A DNA stretch of 45,122 bases, taken from positions 1 through 45,122 of IMG/VR virus record IMGVR_UViG_3300008113_000092. One strand, given 5' to 3'. This DNA is from a virus. Positions 15,532 through 24,055 of the stretch are shown piece after piece; within the stretch, counting starts at the first letter, position 1; each line of letters starts with the position of its first letter. The notes under the pieces were generated by a model. That model was not told the DNA's origin. It saw only the letters and a program-made list of their open reading frames with translations, and did not search any database. Made by a program: the position numbers and the translations under genes.

Positions 15532-16441
15532 AATTTATCTTTTCTGTTATTTGATCAGCAATAGAGAATTGTAATGGCGTCCAATCTATAGATGATCTTT
15601 CGTATTCGTCGTATAGTCTTTCGTCAAGATTTCTCCAATCTGGTATTATAAAGGTAGCAACTTTTGCGAAACTTTCGTCGAATTTTTTTCCTTTTTTCCT
15701 TTTTTCATTGATAATTTTTCTACATATTGTAGTAACTCCTACAGTAGGAATATAAAGATCCATCTCCTGACTTCCGTCTTTAGGTATAAATTTAAAGGAG
15801 TATGATTCTTTATTATATCTTCTTAATATCTCATTATCAATAACGAAACTATCTAACAAATTAGACTTAAGTTCAATTCTGTCTGGGACATTACAATCTT
15901 CTTTTGTACAGTTTTTAGATACTGGCAGGAGTATTCTGTTTTCTCCCTTTAAAAAAGTCATGTCTCTAATAGACATAATAACAAAGAAACGATCCTCGTA
16001 CCATAGATCATATGATTCTAAAAACCCTCCGCTCCATCTTATTTTCATACATTTAGATAAGATAGTGTTTAGTTTCTCGTCTAGATCTATTCTGTCATTA
16101 TCATCTACCGTTGAGAATTGTCTAATCTCTCTAACTCCCGCAGATTTTATTGCTATTTCAAATCCTTCAGGATATCCGAATCCTTTGGATGGTAATACCT
16201 CAGGAGGTAAATTTTTCCATTCCGATTCCATTCCTAGTGGATTTCTTGCAACATTTACCCTTCCTAAATTATTTGGACCATTTTCTGGCATATTAAATTG
16301 GGGTTCAGTCTTTTTTTCTATCCATTCAGGAATATCAAAATTCTCAACGTCCTTATCTTCTTCCTGATCGTATTGAAATTTAGATTGGGATTCCATCGAA
16401 TTAAGGCGGTTGAATAATTCCTCGTCAATTCTATCGTTCAT
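15404..16441 (-). CDS. Baseplate protein, gp26/T4_baseplate family
   Basis: A 345-residue protein. After a disordered N-terminus of about 80 residues come LPPEVLPSKGFGYPEGFEIA, VREIRQFSTVDDNDRIDLDE, LNTILSKCMKIRW, LWYEDRFFVIMSIRDMTF and two Cys pairs (NCTKEDCN and KCESCEGE at residues 314 and 317) that look like a split zinc ribbon. This order is that of T4-like baseplate hub assembly proteins such as gp26. In that family the Cys pair is usually followed by a short beta end. Here the frame instead drifts to a tail ending ISDILGQLL, while the overlapping +1 frame continues sensibly. It leads the 3' end of the tail operon. Confidence 0.75.
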   Translation of the reverse strand: MNDRIDEELFNRLNSMESQSKFQYDQEEDKDVENFDIPEWIEKKTEPQFNMPENGPNNLGRVNVARNPLGMESEWKNLPPEVLPSKGFGYPEGFEIAIKSAGVREIRQFSTVDDNDRIDLDEKLNTILSKCMKIRWSGGFLESYDLWYEDRFFVIMSIRDMTFLKGENRILLPVSKNCTKEDCNVPDRIELKSNLLDSFVIDNEILRRYNKESYSFKFIPKDGSQEMDLYIPTVGVTTICRKIINEKRKKGKKFDESFAKVATFIIPDWRNLDERLYDEYERSSIDWTPLQFSIADQITEKINFATKARIYTKCESCEGEVTADITFPGGYRSLFIISDILGQLL

Positions 16442-16463
16442 ATATTAGATTACTTTATTACTT

Positions 16464-16679
16464 TTACTCGTCTTTTTCCTTTTGTTTCTTATCTGATGAT
16501 AAAAAGAAATAAAAACCAAAGAAAACAGCCGACAGGAAATAAAAAATCGCTACTGTATGCCAGTAAGAATTTGTCAATCTCATTAGAGCTGCGAAAAGGA
16601 TATCGAACCCGAAGGGATTGAAGAATGTTGCTAATATTAAACAAACTGAAGCTATTCTTTTTCTTCTTTTCTGATTCAC
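16464..16679 (-). CDS. Small two-helix membrane protein
   Basis: A 71-residue protein beginning GTG AAT CAG, with a basic start (KRRKRIAS), two membrane helices (VCLILATFFNPFGFDILFAA, then VAIFYFLSAVFFGFYFFLSS) and a charged tail. Similar small membrane proteins with a CLILATFFNPFGFD-like core occur in T4-like phages without known function. The frame extends upstream to an ATG at 16763, but that ATG lies inside a terminator stem. A well-placed ATG at 16692 (leader AAAATAAC) is out of frame by one base. The true start is therefore unclear. Confidence 0.55.
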   Translation of the reverse strand: MNQKRRKRIASVCLILATFFNPFGFDILFAALMRLTNSYWHTVAIFYFLSAVFFGFYFFLSSDKKQKEKDE

Positions 16680-16734
16680 TATCTTCGTCCATGTTATTTT
16701 AATGTTCTCATTCTTTGTTGATATAATTATAAAC

Positions 16735-16764
16735 AAAAAATGGAGACTTTGTTGAGCCTCCATT
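16735..16764 (-). terminator. Rho-independent terminator after the tail tube gene
   Basis: The arms AATGGAGGCT and AGTCTCCATT pair around the loop CAACAA and are followed on the minus strand by T6 and then GTTT. It lies about 20 nt after the tail tube stop. Confidence 0.8.
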
Positions 16765-16786
16765 TATATATTAATATTTTCTGTTT

Positions 16787-17365
16787 TTAGTTAAAAACGT
16801 CTTCGAAATAATCTGCTCTAAAGGATAATGCTATCTTATGTGGTGTAGTACCGTTTGTATAATCAAGATCCATAGATTTAATTTGATCTACCGGAAAACA
16901 GTTAAGTAATTTAATTCTTCTGAAAACGTCTCCTTGTTTATTAAATACAGATATCAGAATATAAGTACCTCCAGCATATACAGATTTAATACCCATAGCA
17001 CCAGTTAATGGATTATATACAAGATCTGACCATTGACGTAATGTTTTGAATACGTAGTTGCTGTTTTGATCATCCAAGTTAGTTTCGAATTCTATTCTAA
17101 CTTTAACCCCAGTATCATCAATTGCTCCACCTGCATATCTTCTTTTAGAAAACTTGTATCTCTGCTCCATTGGTTGAGGGTTTTTATCTACCGTTATACC
17201 AGATACAGATAAAACATTCTCAACTAAAAGAGTTCTACCAGGGTTACCTACCGGATTGGAAACACCTACCGGTGGTTGTATAATAACCTCGAATTGGTTA
17301 AGGTATACTGGCTCGTATAATTGTACTGCCGCTTTTGCTGAGTTAAAATGTGGTAATCCTGCCAT
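16787..17365 (-). CDS. Tail tube protein, gp19 family (copy 1)
   Basis: A 192-residue protein of the T4 gp19 tail-tube family, which stacks as hexamers to form the inner tube for DNA ejection. Visible blocks are MAGLPHFNSAKAAV, EPVYLNQFEVIIQPP, YKFSKRRYAGG, VKVRIEFETNLDD, FKTLRQWSDLVYNPLTGAMG, FNKQGDVFRRIKLLNCFP and the C-terminal ALSFRADYFEDVF. The F-KTLRQWxDLxYNPxTG core is typical of the family. A close paralogue lies 19 nt upstream. A strong terminator follows. Which copy forms the main tube is not evident. Confidence 0.9.
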   Translation of the reverse strand: MAGLPHFNSAKAAVQLYEPVYLNQFEVIIQPPVGVSNPVGNPGRTLLVENVLSVSGITVDKNPQPMEQRYKFSKRRYAGGAIDDTGVKVRIEFETNLDDQNSNYVFKTLRQWSDLVYNPLTGAMGIKSVYAGGTYILISVFNKQGDVFRRIKLLNCFPVDQIKSMDLDYTNGTTPHKIALSFRADYFEDVFN

Positions 17366-17384
17366 TTCTAATTATTATTTTTTT

Positions 17385-17957
17385 TTAGATGAATACATCA
17401 TCAAAATAGTCAACTGCCCATTGCATAGTCAATTTATAGATTGACGTCTGTGTGTAGTTTAATTGCATTTCACTAATAGGAGACATAGGGAAGCAATCTT
17501 TAAGATTTATTTTTCTGAAAATATCTCCTTGCTTATTAAATACGTTTATTAGTATATTACCTGTATAGTTAGTTTTAAGACCCATAGCTCCAGTTAATGG
17601 ATTGTATATTAGATCCGACCACTGACGTAAAGTCTTAAAAGCATACATAGATTTGTCATCGTTAAGGTTGACCTCGAATTCTATCTCAACATCAAGACCA
17701 GTTCTCTGTGGAGCAGCTCCAGAATAATATCTTTTAGCAAATTTATATTGCTGAGTAATCTCACCAGGGTTTTGGTCTACTTGTAGACCAGATATCCTAG
17801 TTACCTGCTCTAGTAATATATTTGCACTCCCTGGATTCCCGGCAGGAGCCGTGATTCCATTGGGAGGCGTAATACTTACTTCAAACTGGTTTAGGAAAAC
17901 AGGTTCGAATTTATTAACCGAAGCCTTTGAACTTGTATAATGTGGTAATCCTGCCAT
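17385..17957 (-). CDS. Tail tube protein, gp19 family (copy 2)
   Basis: A 190-residue paralogue of the next gene, with the same blocks: MAGLPHYTSSKASV, EPVFLNQFEVSITPP, YKFAKRYYSGA, VEIEFEVNLNDD, FKTLRQWSDLIYNPLTGAMG, FNKQGDIFRKINLKDCFP and MQWAVDYFDDVF. Both are intact and near T4 gp19 length. It sits directly after the sheath gene, the position of gene 19 in T4. One copy may form the tube and the other a specialised ring near the baseplate or neck, or both may mix in the tube. Confidence 0.9.
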   Translation of the reverse strand: MAGLPHYTSSKASVNKFEPVFLNQFEVSITPPNGITAPAGNPGSANILLEQVTRISGLQVDQNPGEITQQYKFAKRYYSGAAPQRTGLDVEIEFEVNLNDDKSMYAFKTLRQWSDLIYNPLTGAMGLKTNYTGNILINVFNKQGDIFRKINLKDCFPMSPISEMQLNYTQTSIYKLTMQWAVDYFDDVFI

Positions 17958-18003
17958 TTTTTTTATTTTATATATTTACTTCCAAAATTTATATTCAAAT
18001 TTA

Positions 18004-21000
18004 TTAGCTAAATTGTATAAATCCTCCAGAAGCTATTCCACCAGTTCTAGTAACTGTCATTCTATTTATGAATTTATGTATACCTCTTGCAGGCTCGATT
18101 ATTACATCGATAATACCGATGTTCTGATCTATTATTGCAGGTGTATTGTTAGAAGAATCCATAATAGTCAAGAAGTTGTAAATACCCCCAACAGATCTTA
18201 CACCTGTTAGATAATTATCAACCAATGTCTTAATTTCAAGTCTTACATTATCCTCGTTGAAATCGAATACGTAGTTTGATAATATTTCTTCAATAGCAGA
18301 TTCTACAGTAATTAATAAATCTCTTACGTGTAAGTTGTTGAATGCAGAGTTTGTTCTTTGGTAGCTTGTTTGATTACCATAGATAACGATTCCAACTCCT
18401 CTCTTACGAATAATAGGGTTGATACCGAATGGCTCTAAATATTCTCTATCTTGTATATCGAAATCATACTCAAGACCTACTAAGTTACTAGCAGATATAA
18501 TACCTCTCTTAAGACCTGCCACGATCGAATAAGGTTCACCTGTAATGAATTTACGGATGAAGTTGTTCGAAACGTAAGGTGAAGGAGGAACGTTTAAGTT
18601 CTTGTTGTTTTCTCTGATCGTTAAGAACGGTGCAAAGAATCCAGAGAATTTAGCTCCTAAATCTTCATCAGGTAAAGAAAAAGTAAATGAAGGGTTTAAA
18701 CTTAAGTTACCTCCGTCTGCAATGTATCTAGCTTGTAAAAGCGGTGCAGGATTTTTAGAATCAGGCGCAGATGTAAATCTAGGATCCTCTGAATTCGCAA
18801 ACTTCTTCATTGATGGTAAGTTACAAATAGCTAAACATTTTTGTCTGTTTTTAGCTAATTTTGTAAGCTGATATTTACAGTTTGGTTGAATTCCCCCATC
18901 AAAAGTATCTACAATATATCTGAAAGTGATAACATCAGTATCCGCTAATGTTCTAGCTAAGTTAGTGTTGTAAAGAACATCTAAAATTTCGTTCATTCTA
19001 GTGTCCTCTCCATTAGGCATAGAAGCTGCCTTGATATCAGCACCAGGAAGATATGTGAAGTTAAAATTCTTAACAAACTCTTGGATATTTTTAAATTTCC
19101 AAACTCTGGTAGTTAATCCAGGGTAAAGTTTGATAGGTCTCTCAGTTTTAACCTGTACAGTATATGTTGCAGGAGAGGCAGCAGATTTTACGGTCTTAAC
19201 CTCAAGTACTCTAGTTAATCTTGATTGAAGATTCTCTGTAAGAGGATTATCGTAAGTCTGAATATCAGTAGATACTAGTAGATCACCAACTTTTATCTTA
19301 GAAGAATTTGCAACCGCTGTTGTTAATTCTATGATATTAGGTTGTAACTGAGTAATAATATCAACATAGTCGCTTATATTACCATTTGTTGAAATGATAT
19401 TAAAGCTTGTTCCTGAAGCTTGATTAGCACCAGTAGGAAGTGAACTTATATAAGTAGTATCCCAAGTTGCAACTGGTTCAGGAGTTGTAAATGAACTCTC
19501 AGCATATGCTCTACAAGCTAAGATAGCAAATCCATCTCTATCAACATTTTTTTCAAATTTTAGGTGTTGCATTAAAGAACCTGTGTCGTCTTTCCAATCT
19601 ATATCTCCATCACCGATATTACCTTTAACCCAGTCTCTGTACATAGAAGAGTTTTCATAAGCTAAATATGAATCTGTTCCTGCAGGAATATCCGGAGAGA
19701 AATAAACATCATCATTATCAAAGTAATCTGGAGTACCTATTTGATAAGCACTTGCAGTACTTTTATTTGTTATATCGTAAGGTTCAACATAAGTGGTAGA
19801 AGCTGAAGAGCTAGCTAGAGGATGGCTTAATCTTAATCTAATTTGTTGTCTAACGCTAGATGCTAGTGTTGAGTTAGTGATATATTTGTTCTCTACGATT
19901 TTTAATTTAACTAAATCTCCTTCATAGAATCCTAAATATCCAGGTGTAGGTAAATTGGAAGTTACTTTTCCTAATACCCATCTTTCAGCAGGTGCATTAT
20001 TAGAAACTGTAACAAAAGATTTTAGAGTAGCTACTTGATCGTCGTGATCTAACGCAGAAGTAAATTTAGTATCTATATAGATTAATCCTCCGTCTCTTAA
20101 AGAAGCACTGTAATTATCAAATAAAGAAGTAGGAATACCAGATTCTCCTGATAAATTATACAATGTATCCTCTAATAAGGTACCAGTCTCAGGAAGTATA
20201 TCCATACTTCCACCAGGAGAAAGATTATCCTCTATTTCTGTACCACTTGTAGATCCACCTACGTTTTTATAGTAGGTATAATCTGCAAATAAATTCTGAT
20301 TATATGATAGGAAGTTTAAGTTCTTAGGCGTAACTGTAATATCAGCATCCGAACCCATCTCGTCAACCAAATGGTGACCAACTAGGTCAAAAACAGAAGA
20401 ATTACTTTCTAAATCATCCAGAGCCTCTTCGTTAACTGCACAAAATATACCCGTTGTAGGAGTCTGGTTATTTATAAGCGTCTGAATATATCTTAAAACA
20501 CCGTTCTGATCAGTAAAGTTAGGTATAATAGTACCTGTAACTGTCATAACTAGATTTACAGCATCAAGAGATAAGAATTCATCAATTTTAGATTTTATGA
20601 ATCCTTTAGATGTAAAATATGGGCTATAGATAGGATCGTTAGACAAAGCTTGATAATCTGTCCAGTTACCACTAATAGCTATAACATCTATAAACCAATC
20701 TGAAAGATAGTCATAAGGGTTCATATACGATGGAACATTATTAGCTCCAAAATATTCTCTTGCCGTTATATCAAATCCTCTTAGAGGGAATCTAGAATCT
20801 AAAGATTTTCTAACTATGATACTAACGTGTCTATCTCCAAGATTTACAAGACTGAATAGTTTTCTAGAATCAGGTTGTGTACCAGAATTGTCTTGTGTAG
20901 CTAATAAGTAATTAGCATCAGGGAACCAGAATTTCTCCTTATTGTAATAAGAAGATAATAGCTTATCCTGTTTTGTTAAAGGATATGAATATCCTCCCGT

Positions 21001-21402
21001 TGCATTTGCTCCGTTTTGTTCCTCTGAATCTACTGAGAAAGCTCTATATCTAGCTACGTCTGCTCCTGCAGCAAAATCAGGATCATCATTTTCATCGACA
21101 GAATTGTTTAAAATTCTAAGATTTATAGCAAATATAGGTCCGCTTTGTAAACACACAAGCGAAGATCTGTGAAAGAATGATCCCTTTTTTTCTAAAGCCT
21201 TATCTATACCTCCAAATACTTCTTGAAAAGTAGTAATGTCTGGACAATAAACTGGTGTATTGAAAGGACCAACATTAGAATATCCAACAACTAATCTAAT
21301 AGTTGATGGGTTTATAATAATATTCTCACTAGCATCAAATTCCAAAGTATAAACCCCAGATGCCTTAAATTGGGATAAATCAAGTTTAACTTGTTTTGCC
21401 AT
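18004..21402 (-). CDS. Contractile tail sheath protein, gp18 family (enlarged)
   Basis: 1132 residues, against about 659 for T4 gp18. The N-terminus has the sheath start (ASGVYTLEFDASENIIINPS, VGYSNVGPFNTPVYCPD, TTFQEVFGGID). The C-terminal part carries the conserved sheath domain (KKFANSEDPRF, YGNQTSYQRTNSAFNNLHVR, DLLITVESAIEEIL, then VIIEPARGIHKFINRMTVTR). The extra length sits mainly in the middle, in Ser/Thr-rich beta-type sequence, and would be surface-exposed insert domains. It lies between terminase and the tail tube genes, the T4 gene order. Sheath contraction drives the tube into the host envelope. Confidence 0.9.
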   Translation of the reverse strand: MAKQVKLDLSQFKASGVYTLEFDASENIIINPSTIRLVVGYSNVGPFNTPVYCPDITTFQEVFGGIDKALEKKGSFFHRSSLVCLQSGPIFAINLRILNNSVDENDDPDFAAGADVARYRAFSVDSEEQNGANATGGYSYPLTKQDKLLSSYYNKEKFWFPDANYLLATQDNSGTQPDSRKLFSLVNLGDRHVSIIVRKSLDSRFPLRGFDITAREYFGANNVPSYMNPYDYLSDWFIDVIAISGNWTDYQALSNDPIYSPYFTSKGFIKSKIDEFLSLDAVNLVMTVTGTIIPNFTDQNGVLRYIQTLINNQTPTTGIFCAVNEEALDDLESNSSVFDLVGHHLVDEMGSDADITVTPKNLNFLSYNQNLFADYTYYKNVGGSTSGTEIEDNLSPGGSMDILPETGTLLEDTLYNLSGESGIPTSLFDNYSASLRDGGLIYIDTKFTSALDHDDQVATLKSFVTVSNNAPAERWVLGKVTSNLPTPGYLGFYEGDLVKLKIVENKYITNSTLASSVRQQIRLRLSHPLASSSASTTYVEPYDITNKSTASAYQIGTPDYFDNDDVYFSPDIPAGTDSYLAYENSSMYRDWVKGNIGDGDIDWKDDTGSLMQHLKFEKNVDRDGFAILACRAYAESSFTTPEPVATWDTTYISSLPTGANQASGTSFNIISTNGNISDYVDIITQLQPNIIELTTAVANSSKIKVGDLLVSTDIQTYDNPLTENLQSRLTRVLEVKTVKSAASPATYTVQVKTERPIKLYPGLTTRVWKFKNIQEFVKNFNFTYLPGADIKAASMPNGEDTRMNEILDVLYNTNLARTLADTDVITFRYIVDTFDGGIQPNCKYQLTKLAKNRQKCLAICNLPSMKKFANSEDPRFTSAPDSKNPAPLLQARYIADGGNLSLNPSFTFSLPDEDLGAKFSGFFAPFLTIRENNKNLNVPPSPYVSNNFIRKFITGEPYSIVAGLKRGIISASNLVGLEYDFDIQDREYLEPFGINPIIRKRGVGIVIYGNQTSYQRTNSAFNNLHVRDLLITVESAIEEILSNYVFDFNEDNVRLEIKTLVDNYLTGVRSVGGIYNFLTIMDSSNNTPAIIDQNIGIIDVIIEPARGIHKFINRMTVTRTGGIASGGFIQFS

Positions 21403-21454
21403 TTTTAATTGTTATTTATATTCTAAGAAGTTCTTCTGGACTTCTTTTTCTATG

Positions 21455-21462
21455 TATATATC
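21455..21462 (-). promoter_or_regulatory. GATATATA promoter-like element before the sheath gene
   Basis: GATATATAC on the minus strand, 52 nt before the sheath ATG and just after the terminase stop. The spacing is longer than the 17-19 nt seen elsewhere. A 7-bp hairpin (AAGAAGT / ACTTCTT) lies between it and the start. Confidence 0.4.
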
Positions 21463-21471
21463 ATTCTTCCG

Positions 21472-23277
21472 TCAAGAATCAAGGAGTCCGTTAAGGAAAG
21501 AATAGTTTGAAATGTCATTTGTGCGTGTTTCTGGTGAATCTTTATTCTCATTTAATCTTTCTTCTATTAATTTTCTGAATTTTTCTGGAATAATATCATA
21601 AAGATCCATCACCGTATCTTGAAAATCACCATTATCAAAAACACAATTGATATTAACAAGTGTCATAGCCTCATCATCTTTTCCTATTTGACTAGAAAAA
21701 CTTCCGTTAGGATTTATTCCAAAATTTGCTAATTCGTGTATTCCATTTTTGTTTGATGGTATAATTTTGTATCCTCTTGTATTTATTTTTAGATCGTAGC
21801 AGAATTTCTCTTTATTTTTAACAGTTAATTTTACACCAGGTTTTAATTTAGATGATGCTTCAGAATGTTTAGTATAAACAAACATTTCCTCGAAGAAATC
21901 ATCTATATCTAATAGTTTATCCATAAGCATTTCCCCCTTATGATCCAGCTCTAATACTATTCTTACATTATCTACACCAAGAATATGTAATATTAATATC
22001 TCTAAGAAAGCTTTGAATTCGTCTATTTCTATGATGTTAGATCTAAATATCCCTACCTGTAATAAGCAGAAAAAATCGCTTTCGTCTTCAAAGAATCTTT
22101 TATTTTTTATTACATTGCTGGGCATAGGTGTAACTTTAAATATATTTGCAACTGAGTAATCTCCACCTCCACCTCCAGCAGTATCTATTGATATGTAAAA
22201 TTTTTGTCCTTCCTTTTCAAAAACTGAAGTGGGATCAAACTTAGGATGCCAAATTAAATTAGAATAATCTATTGGGCTATTTTCAAATGGAGATAGCTCG
22301 TGGAATTTAAACTGCTCCTCAGAATTTTTAAGTCTCTTAAGTGTATTAGAATCTAATAACAATCTAGATGATGATAAGAACTGACAACCATATTCCTGAT
22401 TAAAATCCTCTTCCGATCCAAGGGCTGCTATTTCTTTTCTTTTCCATTCCTCGTCTCTACCTGGAACTTGCCACCATTCGACTCTAATTGGATTAAACTC
22501 ATTTTCACCTTCTACAGCTCCCTTATAGATCTCCCAGAATTTATTCATTCCGTTAGGGGTAGATGTTATAATAACCCGGGCAATTTGAGAAGATGATATA
22601 GTAGGATAAACAGATTTAAAGAATTGATTGATAAAGTTAGGGTTAATGTGAGCAAACTCATCCATGTATAACATGTGTATCGTATAACCGATTGAGGATG
22701 TCTTGGTTGTTGTTTTAGCCATTATTCTACATCCATTATCAAACTTCATAGTCATAACGTTGTAAACAACTAAACCAGGCTTTAGAAAGAAAGGAAGCCC
22801 TTTCATAATAACTTTTATCTTATCCATTAACTCCGCAGCAGTATCTCCAATGTTAGCCATAATCATGGCATTTTTTTCGAAATTGAATAATAAATACCAT
22901 AACAAGAATATAGATGAAGTAATAGTTTTACCTGACTGTCTAGGAGATACAAACACGTTTTTTCTGTGATGCTGATATTGGTTTAGAATTTGTATCTGGT
23001 AATCCCTTAATAAAATCTGCCTTATCCCCTCATCGGTCATTACATGACAATAGGTGTTTGCAAAATACACAACATCCTCCGCACATTTTTTGATCTCCTC
23101 TAATTCCCATTCCGTGTACTCGAATAATATATTTCCTTTTCTCAGCTCTGGATCATTCTCATGGAAAGGATTATCAACATCCTTATAATCTATACCATTT
23201 TCCTCAGCATTGTATATTAATTTGTCTACCCTTGCTGTGGACCAAAAATTGCTTGAATTGTTTTCTTCTTTAGCCAT
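21472..23277 (-). CDS. Terminase large subunit, gp17 family
   Basis: A 601-residue packaging motor. The ATPase domain has Walker A SPRQSGKT at residues 111-118, Walker B MLYMDEF with Asp206-Glu207 and the coupling motif IITSTPNG near residue 240. The C-terminal nuclease domain begins with SIDTAGGGGGDYSVANIF (Asp365), followed by LELDHKGE and later acidic residues, as in gp17. It docks on the portal, pumps DNA into the prohead and cuts the concatemer. The gene follows the probable small subunit by 2 nt and precedes the sheath, the T4 order 16-17-18. Confidence 0.95.
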   Translation of the reverse strand: MAKEENNSSNFWSTARVDKLIYNAEENGIDYKDVDNPFHENDPELRKGNILFEYTEWELEEIKKCAEDVVYFANTYCHVMTDEGIRQILLRDYQIQILNQYQHHRKNVFVSPRQSGKTITSSIFLLWYLLFNFEKNAMIMANIGDTAAELMDKIKVIMKGLPFFLKPGLVVYNVMTMKFDNGCRIMAKTTTKTSSIGYTIHMLYMDEFAHINPNFINQFFKSVYPTISSSQIARVIITSTPNGMNKFWEIYKGAVEGENEFNPIRVEWWQVPGRDEEWKRKEIAALGSEEDFNQEYGCQFLSSSRLLLDSNTLKRLKNSEEQFKFHELSPFENSPIDYSNLIWHPKFDPTSVFEKEGQKFYISIDTAGGGGGDYSVANIFKVTPMPSNVIKNKRFFEDESDFFCLLQVGIFRSNIIEIDEFKAFLEILILHILGVDNVRIVLELDHKGEMLMDKLLDIDDFFEEMFVYTKHSEASSKLKPGVKLTVKNKEKFCYDLKINTRGYKIIPSNKNGIHELANFGINPNGSFSSQIGKDDEAMTLVNINCVFDNGDFQDTVMDLYDIIPEKFRKLIEERLNENKDSPETRTNDISNYSFLNGLLDS

Positions 23278-23279
23278 AA

Positions 23280-24050
23280 TTAATCAAATAATTCATCTTC
23301 TATTTCAAAATCTGATTCGTCATCACCTCCTGAAAGGTCTAAAGTTCCTCCGAATTTAGTTCTTGGGTTTATCAAGCTGTCGTCAGGATTTTCTTTAACG
23401 ATCTCTGCGTCTTTTATTACATTCCCCCCTCTCATAACATTTTGAAGATTTTCCATAAGTGATCTTGTTCCTCTTGCTTTAAGAAGATCCGTATTTTCTT
23501 GACTTTGTATGATGTTTCCATTTTCATCAAATTGTAACTCTACTCCTTTATTAATCTCCTCGGATTCTACTTTAAGCTGTTTGTAATTTTTCTCCATTTG
23601 TGTCATATAAGAAGAGAAATTTTTAGGCATCTGCATTATTTGATTTTGTAACTGTGCTAACACTTCAAATAATCTTGGTTCAACCCTACCCGAATCAATT
23701 TCTTCTATCAATTTAGATATAGCATGCTGTGCTGTCCTTATCTGAAAAGCCATGGTAGATATACTCATGGCATCTATCTTTTGCTTGTGTTTAATGTAAG
23801 AATCCTCAGACACACTTTCCATATCGTTATAAAACTTAGAAAGTGAATCTAATATAGCTCTAGCTTCTACTTCTACCTCGGTTTTAACCGCATCTATTTT
23901 TAACTCTCTGTGAGGTTTTATGGGAGGTATATCGGGAGTACTTAAATCCGAAAGCATCTCATCAGCCAAAACTATGCTATCTAGTTTATTCTTTAAATTA
24001 ATTTCCTGTTCTTTTGACAGGTTATTGGTTTTTGGTTTTCTTCTTGGCAT
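23280..24050 (-). CDS. Probable terminase small subunit, gp16-like
   Basis: A 256-residue protein ending 2 nt before the large terminase start. The centre is long and helical (IRTAQHAISKLIEEIDSGRV, FEVLAQLQNQIMQMPKNFSS, MTQMEKNYKQLKVESEEI), the N-terminus is basic (MPRRKPKTNNLSKEQE) and the C-terminus acidic (DDESDFEIEDELFD). T4 gp16 likewise has a helical oligomerisation core with flanking tails, and it recognises DNA for packaging. The assignment rests on position and architecture, since the sequence itself is not diagnostic. Confidence 0.65.
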   Translation of the reverse strand: MPRRKPKTNNLSKEQEINLKNKLDSIVLADEMLSDLSTPDIPPIKPHRELKIDAVKTEVEVEARAILDSLSKFYNDMESVSEDSYIKHKQKIDAMSISTMAFQIRTAQHAISKLIEEIDSGRVEPRLFEVLAQLQNQIMQMPKNFSSYMTQMEKNYKQLKVESEEINKGVELQFDENGNIIQSQENTDLLKARGTRSLMENLQNVMRGGNVIKDAEIVKENPDDSLINPRTKFGGTLDLSGGDDESDFEIEDELFD

Positions 24051-24055
24051 AATCG

